A stretch of DNA of 64,000 bases from Zhongshania sp. (GTDB taxonomy: Bacteria; Pseudomonadota; Gammaproteobacteria; Pseudomonadales; Spongiibacteraceae), in NCBI RefSeq assembly GCF_029212375.1, contig NZ_JARGNU010000017.1, positions 1-64,000 of the forward strand, in the 5' to 3' direction. Below are positions 54,873 to 63,190 of this stretch, piece by piece (position 1 is the stretch's first letter; every line of letters starts with the position of its first letter). The notes under the pieces were generated by a model that saw nothing but the letters and a program-made list of their open reading frames with translations, was not told where the DNA came from and did no database searches. A program made the translations under genes and the position numbers.

Positions 54873-55355
54873 ATGAAAAACAACTACGCCTGCATTGGCT
54901 TATTCAATCCAAAATCTGTTGAGAATGTTGGCTCGGTGATGCGCGCCGCGGGCTGCTACGGGGTTAACTCGGTGTTCTATACCGGCGTGCGTTACGACCG
55001 CGCCAAGCCCTTTTACACCGACACCAAAAAAGTACATGAAAAAATTCCGCTGATTAATGTTAAAGACCTCATGGACACCATTCCCCTAGGTTGTGTGCCA
55101 GTGGCGGTGGAGCTGGTCAAAGACGCTAAACCGCTAACCACCTACAAACACCCCGCCCAAGCGTTTTATATATTTGGCCCAGAAGACGGCACGTTAAAGA
55201 AAGAGATCACCGATTTATGCCAAGACGTTGTTTACATTCCCACTGAAGGCTGCATGAATTTAGCCGCCACGGTGAATGTGGTGCTTTACGACCGCCTCGC
55301 CAAGGGCGATGATTTCTCTCATCATCAAGTTGCTCTGCGCAAAAAGCCCAAATAA
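54873..55355 (+). CDS. SpoU/TrmH family RNA 2'-O-methyltransferase
   Basis: A 160-residue SPOUT methyltransferase. Motif 1 NVGSVMRAAGCYGVN (about 17-31), motif 2 YIFGPEDGTLKKEI (about 98-111) and motif 3 VYIPTEGCMNLAATVNVVLYD (about 117-137) form the trefoil knot. The short length without an extra RNA-binding domain resembles TrmL-like tRNA methyltransferases, but the target is not certain. It is monocistronic, with 145 empty bases after it. Confidence 0.92.
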   Translation: MKNNYACIGLFNPKSVENVGSVMRAAGCYGVNSVFYTGVRYDRAKPFYTDTKKVHEKIPLINVKDLMDTIPLGCVPVAVELVKDAKPLTTYKHPAQAFYIFGPEDGTLKKEITDLCQDVVYIPTEGCMNLAATVNVVLYDRLAKGDDFSHHQVALRKKPK

Positions 55356-55501
55356 AAAAACCTACGCGTAATAGAAGTGTGCACGCTGCCGCAAATTTCT
55401 ATTTAACTACAGCGGTATTACCCACTGTCATTGCTTAGCAACACAACTGTCATTTGCCCTTCGTAATATGCGCCCTTTGTGCAATGTGAAGGGACGGATT
55501 T

Positions 55502-57091
55502 ATGTTGAAAAAATTAGCGACGCTGATATGCCTCTGTTCGGCGCAGCTTGGCTTTGCTCAGGTTGGCAATGGCGACTTTGAACAATGGGCCGCAGGCGCG
55601 CCTGAGCAGTGGACCACCATCGACAGTGGGATTAGCCTTAGCTCCTCGGCAACAGCCAAAACCGGTGCACTGTCTGCGGCGGTAACGGTAAACACCACAA
55701 GCCAAGGTTCTACCGATTTCCGGCAAAGCGTGGCGGTTGTTAGCGGCACTAGCTATACCTTTAGCGCGTGGGTTTATCACACCGAGGGCGGCGTAAAAGC
55801 GCGTTTATACGTGGATGGCTATCAAGGCTATTCTAGTGAGTTGCTGCTAAATCAGTGGCAGCAAATTAGCTACGCCTATACGGCCACCGCCAACACCACC
55901 ATTGAAATTGGCCTGCGCTTTTATGATGTAAGCGGTTTTGACGGCTCGGAGGTGGTTTATGTAGACGATTTTCAACCGAGCACCGCTGGCGGCGCATGCG
56001 CTGATACCGTTGGGCTAGTGAATCTAACTACCGATAACTACGGCGCCGAAACCAGCTGGGAGCTGGCTAAAGGCGGCACGGTGGTCGTCAACGGCAGCGG
56101 CTATGGGAGTAATCAAAGCTACAGCGACGATCTTTGTTTGAGTGATGGCGACTACAATTTTACCATTCTCGATTCCTACGGCGATGGTATTTGTTGCAGC
56201 AATGGCAACGGTTCTTATAGTGTGTCGGTGGCTGGCACAACAGTGGCCAGCGGCGGTCAATTTAGCAGCCAAGAAACCACCAGTTTTACGGTTGGCAGTG
56301 GTGGCGGTACTGGCAGTGGGTTGAGTGGCTATTACGCCAGTGCCGACGGCATGAGTGGCTACGCCTTAAAAACTGAGCTGTATAATATTATTAAAAATCA
56401 TAGTTCGCAGGGCTATGGCGCACTGTGGACGTTTTACAATAGTAATGAGCGCGACAACTACTACGAGAACGACGGCTCCTTACTGGATATTTATTCAGAA
56501 AATCCCAGCGGCAACGATGCTTATGTTTACAGCAATAGCAGCTCCCAATGCGGTAGCTACAATAGCGAAGCCGACTGCTATAACCGCGAACACAGTTTTC
56601 CGCGCAGTTGGTTTGGCGGCGCGGTTGAGCCAATGAACTCGGATGTTCACCATATATTTGCCAGCGACGGCTATGTAAATTCCCAGCGCGGCAACTACCC
56701 CTATGGCGAAGTTGGCAGTGCCACGTTTACTTCACAAAACAATTCTAAATTAGGCTCGCCGATCAGCGGCTTGGGGTACAGCGGTACGGTATTTGAGCCG
56801 ATAGACGAATTTAAGGGCGATCTTGCGCGGGCCTATTTTTATATGGCGACCCGCTACCAAAATGTAATTGCCAACTGGGAAAACAACAGCAGCACGAGCG
56901 ATGCGGTTTTGAATGGCACCGCCAATCAGGTGTTTGAAAGCTGGGCGCTAAACTTATTAAAAAGCTGGCACCAACAAGACCCAGTTAGCCAAAAGGAAAT
57001 AGATCGCAATGAGGCGGCCTATTCTTATCAGGGCAATCGCAACCCCTTTGTAGATCACCCTGAGCTGGTAACAGAAATTTGGGGCAATTAA
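55502..57091 (+). CDS. Secreted endonuclease I family nuclease with N-terminal binding domain
   Basis: A 529-residue exported protein. A signal peptide (MLKKLATLICLCSAQLGFA) precedes a carbohydrate-binding-like beta-sandwich (about 20-160; GNGDFEQWAAGAPEQWTTID, DDFQPSTAGG). A glycine- and serine-rich region with ILDSYGDGICCSNGNGSYSV follows (about 170-265). The endonuclease I domain (about 275-525) has the ER-type motif NREHSFPRSWFGG, MNSDVHHIFASDGYVNSQRGNYPYGEV and DEFKGDLARAYFYMATRYQ. It probably degrades extracellular DNA for nutrients. Its own terminator follows. Confidence 0.93.
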   Translation: MLKKLATLICLCSAQLGFAQVGNGDFEQWAAGAPEQWTTIDSGISLSSSATAKTGALSAAVTVNTTSQGSTDFRQSVAVVSGTSYTFSAWVYHTEGGVKARLYVDGYQGYSSELLLNQWQQISYAYTATANTTIEIGLRFYDVSGFDGSEVVYVDDFQPSTAGGACADTVGLVNLTTDNYGAETSWELAKGGTVVVNGSGYGSNQSYSDDLCLSDGDYNFTILDSYGDGICCSNGNGSYSVSVAGTTVASGGQFSSQETTSFTVGSGGGTGSGLSGYYASADGMSGYALKTELYNIIKNHSSQGYGALWTFYNSNERDNYYENDGSLLDIYSENPSGNDAYVYSNSSSQCGSYNSEADCYNREHSFPRSWFGGAVEPMNSDVHHIFASDGYVNSQRGNYPYGEVGSATFTSQNNSKLGSPISGLGYSGTVFEPIDEFKGDLARAYFYMATRYQNVIANWENNSSTSDAVLNGTANQVFESWALNLLKSWHQQDPVSQKEIDRNEAAYSYQGNRNPFVDHPELVTEIWGN

Positions 57092-57429
57092 GCCTTAAAG
57101 ACCTTAGGCGCAGCGTGGCTGCGCCTTTCCTCGCATTATTCAAGCGCACTCGGCCCATGGCTTACGCAGGTTTTGTCTGCTTAATTCACATTAGGCGGTT
57201 TAATCATTGCGGTCATTCCCTATTATGGGCAAGATGTAAGTACATTATTATTACTTAGCAAGTAAAGCCCTTTGGCAGGAATTACCTTGGCTGGGCCATC
57301 CTAACGCTCGCAAAGAGCGCAATCATATAAAGCGTGCAGTAGCAGTTTTTCTACATATCGCATCTCAATCTATCGTAACAAACTAATTTATAAGGATATT
57401 AAAAGTATCTGTAGCGGCGACACCACTGG
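57092..57429. other. Intergenic region between nuclease and c-di-GMP gene
   Basis: About 340 bases without a supportable gene. The left end holds the nuclease terminator; the right end (57340-57429) should hold the leader of the GGDEF-EAL gene. Nothing else was recognised. Confidence 0.5.
57106..57126 (+). terminator. Intrinsic terminator after the endonuclease gene
   Basis: Arms AGGCGCAG and CTGCGCCT with a 5-base loop, followed by TTCCTCG. Stable stem, short T run. Confidence 0.65.
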
Positions 57430-59325
57430 GTGACGACGCGGAGTATGTCCGTGCATAAAAAGAGTAGTAAGACCAGTTCAGCAAAGCTCGCTTCTGCCAA
57501 CGCGGCCTTGGCCACTGCCAACTCCGAATTGGCTTTTCAAAACAAAGAAAAGGATAAGCGCGCCGCCGAACTGGATATTGCCAACTCTGAACTGGCTTTT
57601 CAAAACAAAGAGAAAGGTAAACGCGCCGCGGAACTCGCCACCGCCAATGCCGAGCTGGCTTTTCAAAACAAAGAAAAAGATAAACGCGCCGTGGAGCTAG
57701 CCACGGCCAATACTGAGCTGGCTTTTCAAAACGCTGAAAAAGGTAAGCGCTCTGCCGAGCTGGCCATTGCCAATGCGGAGTTAGCTTTTCAAAACGCCGA
57801 GAAAGGCAAGCGCGCCGCAGAACTGGCCATTGCCAACGCCGAATTGGCCTTTCAAAATGCCGAGAAAGGCAAGCGAGCTGCAGAGCTGGCCACAGCTAAT
57901 ACTGAGCTAGCCTTTCAGAACGAAGAAAAAGGTAAACGCGCCGCCGAGCTTGCCATCGCCAACACCGAACTGGCATTTCAGAACGAAGAGAAAGGTAAAC
58001 GCGCCGCGGAACTGACTATTGCCAACGCCGAGCTGGCTTTTCAAAACGAAGAAAAAGATAAGCGCGCCGCCGAGTTCAACACCTTGGCCTTTTATGACCC
58101 GCTCACCGGCTTACCCAATCGCCGCTTATTGGTAGACCGGCTCCAACACGCACTCGCGGCCAGCCTGCGCAAAGGTTCGCAGAGTGCGGTAATTTTTATT
58201 AATTTAGATAATTTTAAAGATATCAACGACACCTTGGGCTATGGCCACGGTGATTTATTGCTAGAAAAAACGGGGCAACGTTTAAATTCGTGTTTAAGTG
58301 ACGGCGATACCTTAGCGCGGGTGCGGGATGACGAGTTTGTGGTTATTCTAGAAGACCTAGACCAAGAACCCATTGAAGCGGCGGCAATGGCGAAGGCCAT
58401 GAGCGATACCATTTTTGCCGCGCTCAACAAGCCCTACCAACTTTATCTTCATAAATATCGTGGCACCGCGAGTATGGGTGCGGTATTTTTTGGGGATGAT
58501 GGTAAATCTGCAGAAGAGCTACTTAAGCAAGCAGGCATTGCCATTCATCACGCCAAGCAGGCAGGCCGCAATACCCTGCGCTTCTTTAACCAAGAAATGC
58601 AGGACATTATTAATGTTCGCGCCAGCCTCGAACATGAATTGCGCATTGCTGTTGATAAATCGCATTTTCAATTGCATTACCAAATTCAAATGAACGCGGC
58701 CAACCAAGCTATTGGCGCAGAGGCGCTAATCCGCTGGCCCCACCGCAAGCGCGGTTTGGTGCCGCCGAGCACCTTTATTCCACTGGCAGAAGTTACCGGA
58801 TTAATTGTACCGATTGGTCGCTGGGTTGTTGAAACCGCCTGCGCGCAACTTGGTGAGTGGCAGAAAGACGCACTGACACGGGACTTAAGTCTTGCTGTTA
58901 ACGTGAGTGCCCTGCAATTTAGGCAGAGCGATTTTGTGACGCAAGTGCAAGCGGCGGTGCAACGCCATGCTATTCCCGCAAACTTGCTCAAACTGGAATT
59001 AACAGAAAGCCTATTACAGGAAGACATCGACGTTACCGTTGCCACAATGAACGCGCTAAAAGAAGTTGGCGTTCAATTCTCTTTAGACGACTTTGGCACC
59101 GGCTATTCCTCGCTGCAATACCTCAAGCAGCTACCTCTCAATCAATTTAAGATCGACCAATCCTTTGTATGCGATATTGCGACAAACAGCAGTGACGAAG
59201 CGATTGTAAAAACCATTATATCCATGGCACAAACTCTCCATATAGAAGTGATTGCCGAAGGGGTAGAAACCGAAGAGCAGCGCCAATTACTTTTAGCCTG
59301 CGGATGCACCGCCTTTCAAGGCTAG
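57430..59325 (+). CDS. Degenerate GGDEF-EAL c-di-GMP protein with nine-unit coiled coil, truncated by an amber stop
   Basis: 631 residues. Residues 27-215 are nine tandem 21-residue units (consensus LATANAELAFQNEEKGKRAAE split over three heptads), a long coiled coil. The GGDEF domain (about 220-385) starts DPLTGLPNRRLLVDRL, but its signature reads RDDEF in place of GGDEF, so cyclase activity is probably lost. The EAL domain (about 400-631) keeps EALIRW, the NVSALQF strand, ELTESLL, DDFGTGYSSL and IAEGVETEEQ, so phosphodiesterase activity is likely in principle. The frame stops at TAG 59323 right after CTAFQG; the same frame then continues LFSKPVPIAEFEALLR to TAA at 59401, the normal EAL ending. 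The start is uncertain (GTG 57430 or ATG 57445). Confidence 0.88.
   Translation: MTTRSMSVHKKSSKTSSAKLASANAALATANSELAFQNKEKDKRAAELDIANSELAFQNKEKGKRAAELATANAELAFQNKEKDKRAVELATANTELAFQNAEKGKRSAELAIANAELAFQNAEKGKRAAELAIANAELAFQNAEKGKRAAELATANTELAFQNEEKGKRAAELAIANTELAFQNEEKGKRAAELTIANAELAFQNEEKDKRAAEFNTLAFYDPLTGLPNRRLLVDRLQHALAASLRKGSQSAVIFINLDNFKDINDTLGYGHGDLLLEKTGQRLNSCLSDGDTLARVRDDEFVVILEDLDQEPIEAAAMAKAMSDTIFAALNKPYQLYLHKYRGTASMGAVFFGDDGKSAEELLKQAGIAIHHAKQAGRNTLRFFNQEMQDIINVRASLEHELRIAVDKSHFQLHYQIQMNAANQAIGAEALIRWPHRKRGLVPPSTFIPLAEVTGLIVPIGRWVVETACAQLGEWQKDALTRDLSLAVNVSALQFRQSDFVTQVQAAVQRHAIPANLLKLELTESLLQEDIDVTVATMNALKEVGVQFSLDDFGTGYSSLQYLKQLPLNQFKIDQSFVCDIATNSSDEAIVKTIISMAQTLHIEVIAEGVETEEQRQLLLACGCTAFQG
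57508..58074 (+). repeat. Nine tandem 63-bp repeats encoding 21-residue coiled-coil units
   Basis: Nine consecutive 63-bp units inside the GGDEF-EAL gene. Proteins are nearly identical from unit to unit but codons differ, so the array is not very recent. Each unit is exactly three heptads, which keeps the coiled-coil register. Confidence 0.93.
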
Positions 59326-59403
59326 TTATTCAGCAAGCCAGTACCGATTGCAGAGTTTGAAGCCTTACTCAGAATAGGCCACCTTGCGAATAAAAGTCTG
59401 TAA
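59326..59403 (+). pseudogene. Orphaned C-terminal tail of the EAL domain after the amber stop
   Basis: In frame after TAG 59323-59325 the sequence encodes LFSKPVPIAEFEALLRIGHL and six more residues before TAA. QG-Y-LFSKP is the usual EAL ending, so the TAG stands where a tyrosine codon (TAT or TAC) is expected. Confidence 0.85.
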
Positions 59404-59624
59404 AAAATTCTGCACACCGCCGCTTTTCACGGTATTAGTGAGTTTCAAAAAATCTCGTTAGCGCAATAAAATTGCGCCTTTCGTTATTAGCCATGTCGCT
59501 TGCACGAATTAGCGCTAGCATTGTTCAATGTGAGTAGGCATTGGTGTATAACAATAATAAGCGCCTAAACCAAATCGCTACGGCGGCCTAATATAAAACA
59601 ATGCCAAAATTTACGAGGATAAAA

Positions 59625-60422
59625 ATGGAAATAAATAATAAAACCATTTGGGTGACTGGCGCGAGCTCTGGCATTGGTATGGAGTTGTGTAGGCAACTCG
59701 CCGAACGCGGCGCGCGCATGGTGCTGTCTGCACGCAGTAAAGATACCTTAATTGCTTTGGCCGAATCACTGCCTGGCGGCCTCGACCGCCATTGGGTGGT
59801 GCCCTTAGATTTAGCCGATGCCGATAATCTGCTAGCCGCGGTCGCTGGCCAATTAGCCGAGATAGGCCCCGTGCACGTGTTAATTAACAACGGCGGCATC
59901 TCCCAGCGCTCGCTCTTTGTGGATACCGAGCTGGCGGTGTACCGAAAGTTAATGGAGGTCAATTATCTTGGCACAGTTGCAATGACCAAGGCGCTGTTAC
60001 CGGGCATGATTGCTCAGCAACAAGGAATGATCGTTAGTATTAGCAGCGTTGCCGGCAAAGTCGGCTCTAAACTGCGCACCGGTTATTCTGGATCCAAATA
60101 CGCGGTGGTGGGCTTTATGGATTGCCTGCGCGCAGAAACTGCCCAACAGGGTATTCAATGCCTTACCGTTTGCCCAGGTTCCATTAAAACCAATATCGCG
60201 GTGAATGCCCTAAATGGCAGCGGCGAGGCTCAGAATAAAGACGACGAGTCGATTATTAACGGCATGCCGGTAGCAAAGTGCGCACAAGATATTATTAAAG
60301 CCATGCTTAACGGCCGCGACGAAATTGTGGTTGGCAAAGGTATTAGCGCTCTGGCACCCACTATAAAGCGGTTTTTCCCGCGCTTTTTCAATCGGATGTC
60401 GGCGCGCATGGAGTATCGATAA
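59625..60422 (+). CDS. Short-chain dehydrogenase/reductase (SDR)
   Basis: A 265-residue classical SDR. The cofactor motif is TGASSGIGMELCRQLAERGA (TGxxxGxG), followed by NNGGIS (about 89-94), the catalytic Ser in IVSISSVAG, YSGSKYAVVGF (YxxxK) and a CPGSIKTNI loop. It resembles the DHRS7-like group of gammaproteobacteria, but the substrate is unknown. The start is ATG 59625, 7 bases after GAGGA; the upstream ATG at 59601 lacks a good site. Confidence 0.93.
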   Translation: MEINNKTIWVTGASSGIGMELCRQLAERGARMVLSARSKDTLIALAESLPGGLDRHWVVPLDLADADNLLAAVAGQLAEIGPVHVLINNGGISQRSLFVDTELAVYRKLMEVNYLGTVAMTKALLPGMIAQQQGMIVSISSVAGKVGSKLRTGYSGSKYAVVGFMDCLRAETAQQGIQCLTVCPGSIKTNIAVNALNGSGEAQNKDDESIINGMPVAKCAQDIIKAMLNGRDEIVVGKGISALAPTIKRFFPRFFNRMSARMEYR

Positions 60423-60430
60423 CCAGCAGT

Positions 60431-60542
60431 CTGGCCGCCAATAAGGGGCGGCAGAGCTTATATTCAATCAGCCAATAACACCCAACAGAGGTTTGTCTGC
60501 CCTTGTGTTGGCCTTTATGTTTCACTGGCCGCCAATAAGGGG
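60431..60542. repeat. 19-bp direct repeat flanking the spacer before the UPF0316 gene
   Basis: CTGGCCGCCAATAAGGGGC occurs at 60431-60449 and again at 60525-60543, 94 bases apart. The second copy supplies the AAGGGG ribosome site of the next gene. Nothing else is seen in between. Confidence 0.75.
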
Positions 60543-60550
60543 CTGTCTGT

Positions 60551-61099
60551 ATGGAATTGTTGCTAGATTATCCGTTTTTATTAGTACCGCTAATCTTTTT
60601 TGCTCGGGTTGCGGATGTTTCACTTGGTACGTTTCGCACCATCGTTGTGTTTCGCGGCAATAAACTACTGGCCTCTGTTATCGGCTTTTTCGAAATTATG
60701 ATTTGGTTAATCGCAGCCAGACAGGTGCTAACCAACCTCGACCACTGGTATTTAGCGGTGGCCTACGCCAGCGGATTTGCAGTGGGCAATTACGTTGGTA
60801 TTACAATTGAAAGCCGCTTTGCAATTGGCAAAGAACTTATTCGCTGCATTTCTTTTAACCGCGATGTGCTGGCCGATAAACTGCGTGAAACCGGCTATAA
60901 AGTGGTTTCTGTAGACGGCGATATGGGCGAAGCCCACCCCATTGAAGTGCTGTTTATTATCGAAAAGCGGCGCAATATCGGCGAGCTAATTAGCTTAATT
61001 ACCACCCTGGACCCGAGTGCAGTCTATTCAGTGTCTGATATTAAAAGCGTGTACGACGGCCCCGATCTTTTACCGCGACATCGGTTTTTAAGGAAATAG
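60551..61099 (+). CDS. UPF0316/DUF2179 family membrane protein
   Basis: A 182-residue protein with three N-terminal membrane helices (about 5-25, 40-60, 68-88; FFARVADVSLGTFRTIVVFRGNK is characteristic) and a C-terminal cytoplasmic DUF2179 domain (about 95-175; HPIEVLFIIEKRRNIGELISLI). Family function is unknown. The start follows AAGGGG supplied by the second copy of a 19-bp direct repeat. Confidence 0.9.
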   Translation: MELLLDYPFLLVPLIFFARVADVSLGTFRTIVVFRGNKLLASVIGFFEIMIWLIAARQVLTNLDHWYLAVAYASGFAVGNYVGITIESRFAIGKELIRCISFNRDVLADKLRETGYKVVSVDGDMGEAHPIEVLFIIEKRRNIGELISLITTLDPSAVYSVSDIKSVYDGPDLLPRHRFLRK

Positions 61100-61209
61100 C
61101 GGGCTGTGGTTTGGTGATAAGCGCATTCGGTCAGATCTTGGAATTATGGTAGTTTAGGCAATTATAAAAATACACCTGAGCCCGGTGGCTCTTTAGGAAC
61201 ACATCACCC

Positions 61210-61935
61210 ATGCCCCTGTTATTTGAAGAAATTGATAGCCAAGCCTCCGCCCTAGGTGAAATCTCGCTGCGCAGACGGCGTATGCCCGCCTTTGGCGATC
61301 GGGATATTTATGAGGTTAAGCTAGGCGACGAATTTTTAATGTCGAGCATGTTTGTCGATGCCGAAGAGGCCTTGTCTACCCTCGGTTTAGCGGCAACTCA
61401 GGGCGATACGCTGAGTGTGGTTGTGGGCGGTTTGGGGCTAGGCTACACCGCCGTTGCGGCGCTCAAAGACACACGAATTAGCGAGCTACTGGTGGTCGAT
61501 GCCTTAAACACGGTTATTGGCTGGCATAAAGATGAGCTAGTGCCGCTGGGGAAAATACTCAACGCCGACGCCCGCAACCGCTATGTGTTGGGCAGTTTTT
61601 TTGAGCTTGCTACTGCGCCGAGCACGGGCTTTGATCCCCAGTGCGCAGGCAAAAAGTTTGATGCCATCCTACTCGACATCGACCACTCCCCCACCGAATT
61701 CTTAAACCCCGCCAACGCAGGCTTTTACACCACCGAAAATCTCGCACTTATGGCGGCGCAACTTAAACCAAATGGCGTGTTTGCCATGTGGTCGCAAAAC
61801 CTGCCGGAACCAAGCTTTGAGGCTTTGCTGCAAACCGTGTTTAAGAGCGTCACCTCCCACGTGGTATCGTTTTACAATCCCTTTCAAAATGGCGAATCGA
61901 CTAATTCGGTGTATGTTTGCGTAAAGACTGAGTAA
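61210..61935 (+). CDS. Spermidine synthase-like methyltransferase-fold protein
   Basis: A 241-residue Rossmann-fold protein related to spermidine synthases. VVVGGLGLGYTAVAAL (about 71-86) is the nucleotide-binding glycine loop, ELLVVDALNTVIGWHK the acidic strand, and KFDAILLDIDHSPTEFL the active-site strand. The N-terminal beta domain is short and the polyamine-gatekeeper residues are not obvious, so true polyamine synthesis is doubtful. It stands alone before the repeat-filled spacer. Confidence 0.85.
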   Translation: MPLLFEEIDSQASALGEISLRRRRMPAFGDRDIYEVKLGDEFLMSSMFVDAEEALSTLGLAATQGDTLSVVVGGLGLGYTAVAALKDTRISELLVVDALNTVIGWHKDELVPLGKILNADARNRYVLGSFFELATAPSTGFDPQCAGKKFDAILLDIDHSPTEFLNPANAGFYTTENLALMAAQLKPNGVFAMWSQNLPEPSFEALLQTVFKSVTSHVVSFYNPFQNGESTNSVYVCVKTE

Positions 61936-62458
61936 CGGTGACCACCTTGCGCTTGGCAAGCCACTGCCGCTGAACCAATGCACGGTTACCCCACCAGATA
62001 CCGGATCAAGTCCGGTATGACGTATAAGAGCCAGTCATTTTGAACGGCCTGCACTGTCGCTCTGAATCCTCCACACCGTCATTCTGAACTTGATTCAGAA
62101 TCTGTTGCTACGAAGCGGCCAAGCTGCCGCCCGATGAGATACCGGATCAAGTCCGGCATGACGTAAAGAACCAGTCCCTCTAACCGCCCGCATCGTCATT
62201 CTGAACTCCCAACACCGTCATTCTGAACTTGATTCAGAATCTGCTGCTACGAAGTGGCCAAGCTGCCGCCCGATGAGATACCGGATCAAGTCCGGTATGA
62301 CGTATAAGAGCCAGTCATTCTGAACTTGATTCAGAATCTGCCGCTACGAAGCGACTAAGGTGCCGCAGGGATGCAACCAACGCCGAAATATTTCGTCTGA
62401 GCATGCGGTAGACTAACCTTGATCTTTGCCTGTATAAAAAGAGCGGGCAAAACTCACT
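61936..62458. other. Repeat-filled intergenic region
   Basis: About 520 bases without a gene, made mostly of two palindromic repeat families interleaved (annotated separately). The last 110 bases before mtgA are free of them and should hold its promoter. Confidence 0.8.
61996..62345. repeat. Composite palindromic intergenic repeat array (families A and B)
   Basis: Family A (GATACCGGATCAAGTCCGGT, hairpin ACCGGA/TCCGGT) occurs at 61997, 62136 and 62275. Family B (TCATTCTGAACTTGATTCAG and six more bases, hairpin ATTCTGAA/TTCAGAAT) occurs at 62079, 62218 and 62315, with partial copies near 62034 and 62195. A B-linker-A unit of about 100 bases (62075-62176) is repeated at 62214-62316 with few changes. 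Similar hairpin repeats are common in proteobacterial spacers. Confidence 0.9.
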
Positions 62459-63166
62459 ATGGAACTTGGCATGGCGAATAAAAATACAATAGCGCGAATG
62501 CTCTGGCGTGCGGCGCTTATATTGCTGTTACTGAGCGTTGCGCTGGTATTGCCGTTTCGGTGGATCAACCCACCAGTCAGCATGGTAATGCTCGAGCGCA
62601 GCTGGCAGCAGCGCGGTAACGACTACCACTTAAAAAAGCAGTGGCTCAGTTGGGATGAGATACCCCGCCATGCGGCGTTGGCAGCGGTGGTTTCTGAGGA
62701 TCAGAATTTTCCAAAGCATTATGGTTTCGATTTAAAAGCTATTCAAAAAGCCTTTGCTGAGCGTGAGCGCCGAGGCAGCCTGCGCGGCGCGAGCACCATT
62801 AGCCAGCAGGTCGCACGCAATATGTATCTGTGGACGGGTCGCAGTTGGGTACGCAAAGGTTTGGAAGTGTGGTTCACTGGTCTGGTGGAGCTGTGCTGGC
62901 CCAAACAGCGTATTTTAGAAGTCTATTTAAACATCGCGGAATGGGGCGACGGCGTGTTTGGACTAGCCGCGGCCAGTCGCTACCACTTTAGAATTCCCGC
63001 TGCGCAATTGTCTAGCTGGCAGTCAGCACTGCTGGCTTCTAGCCTGCCCAGCCCTCTCAATTACAAACCCGCCGCGCCAGCACCACATTTAGTTGAGCGC
63101 GCCAACTGGAACCTCACTCAGCAGCGCAGATTAGGCGGGCGCGCCTGGTTGGCCAGTTTGGAGTAG
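62459..63166 (+). CDS. mtgA: Monofunctional peptidoglycan glycosyltransferase MtgA
   Basis: A 235-residue inner-membrane GT51 enzyme that polymerises lipid II. One N-terminal membrane helix (about 15-31) precedes the catalytic domain with motif EDQNFPKHYGFD (catalytic Glu), RGASTISQQVARNMYLW, RKGLEVWFTGLVELCWPKQRILEVYLNIAEWGDGVFG in pieces, and ASRYHF. Length fits E. coli MtgA (about 240). An ATG four codons in is an alternative start. It converges with the redoxin gene. Confidence 0.95.
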   Translation: MELGMANKNTIARMLWRAALILLLLSVALVLPFRWINPPVSMVMLERSWQQRGNDYHLKKQWLSWDEIPRHAALAAVVSEDQNFPKHYGFDLKAIQKAFAERERRGSLRGASTISQQVARNMYLWTGRSWVRKGLEVWFTGLVELCWPKQRILEVYLNIAEWGDGVFGLAAASRYHFRIPAAQLSSWQSALLASSLPSPLNYKPAAPAPHLVERANWNLTQQRRLGGRAWLASLE

Positions 63167-63190
63167 TTTAGCGCAGGCGAATGCTCGGCC

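Noticed and set aside
57508-58074. Regular 63-bp repeats as a possible CRISPR array
   Set aside because: The repeats are in frame, have no spacers between them and encode a coiled coil.
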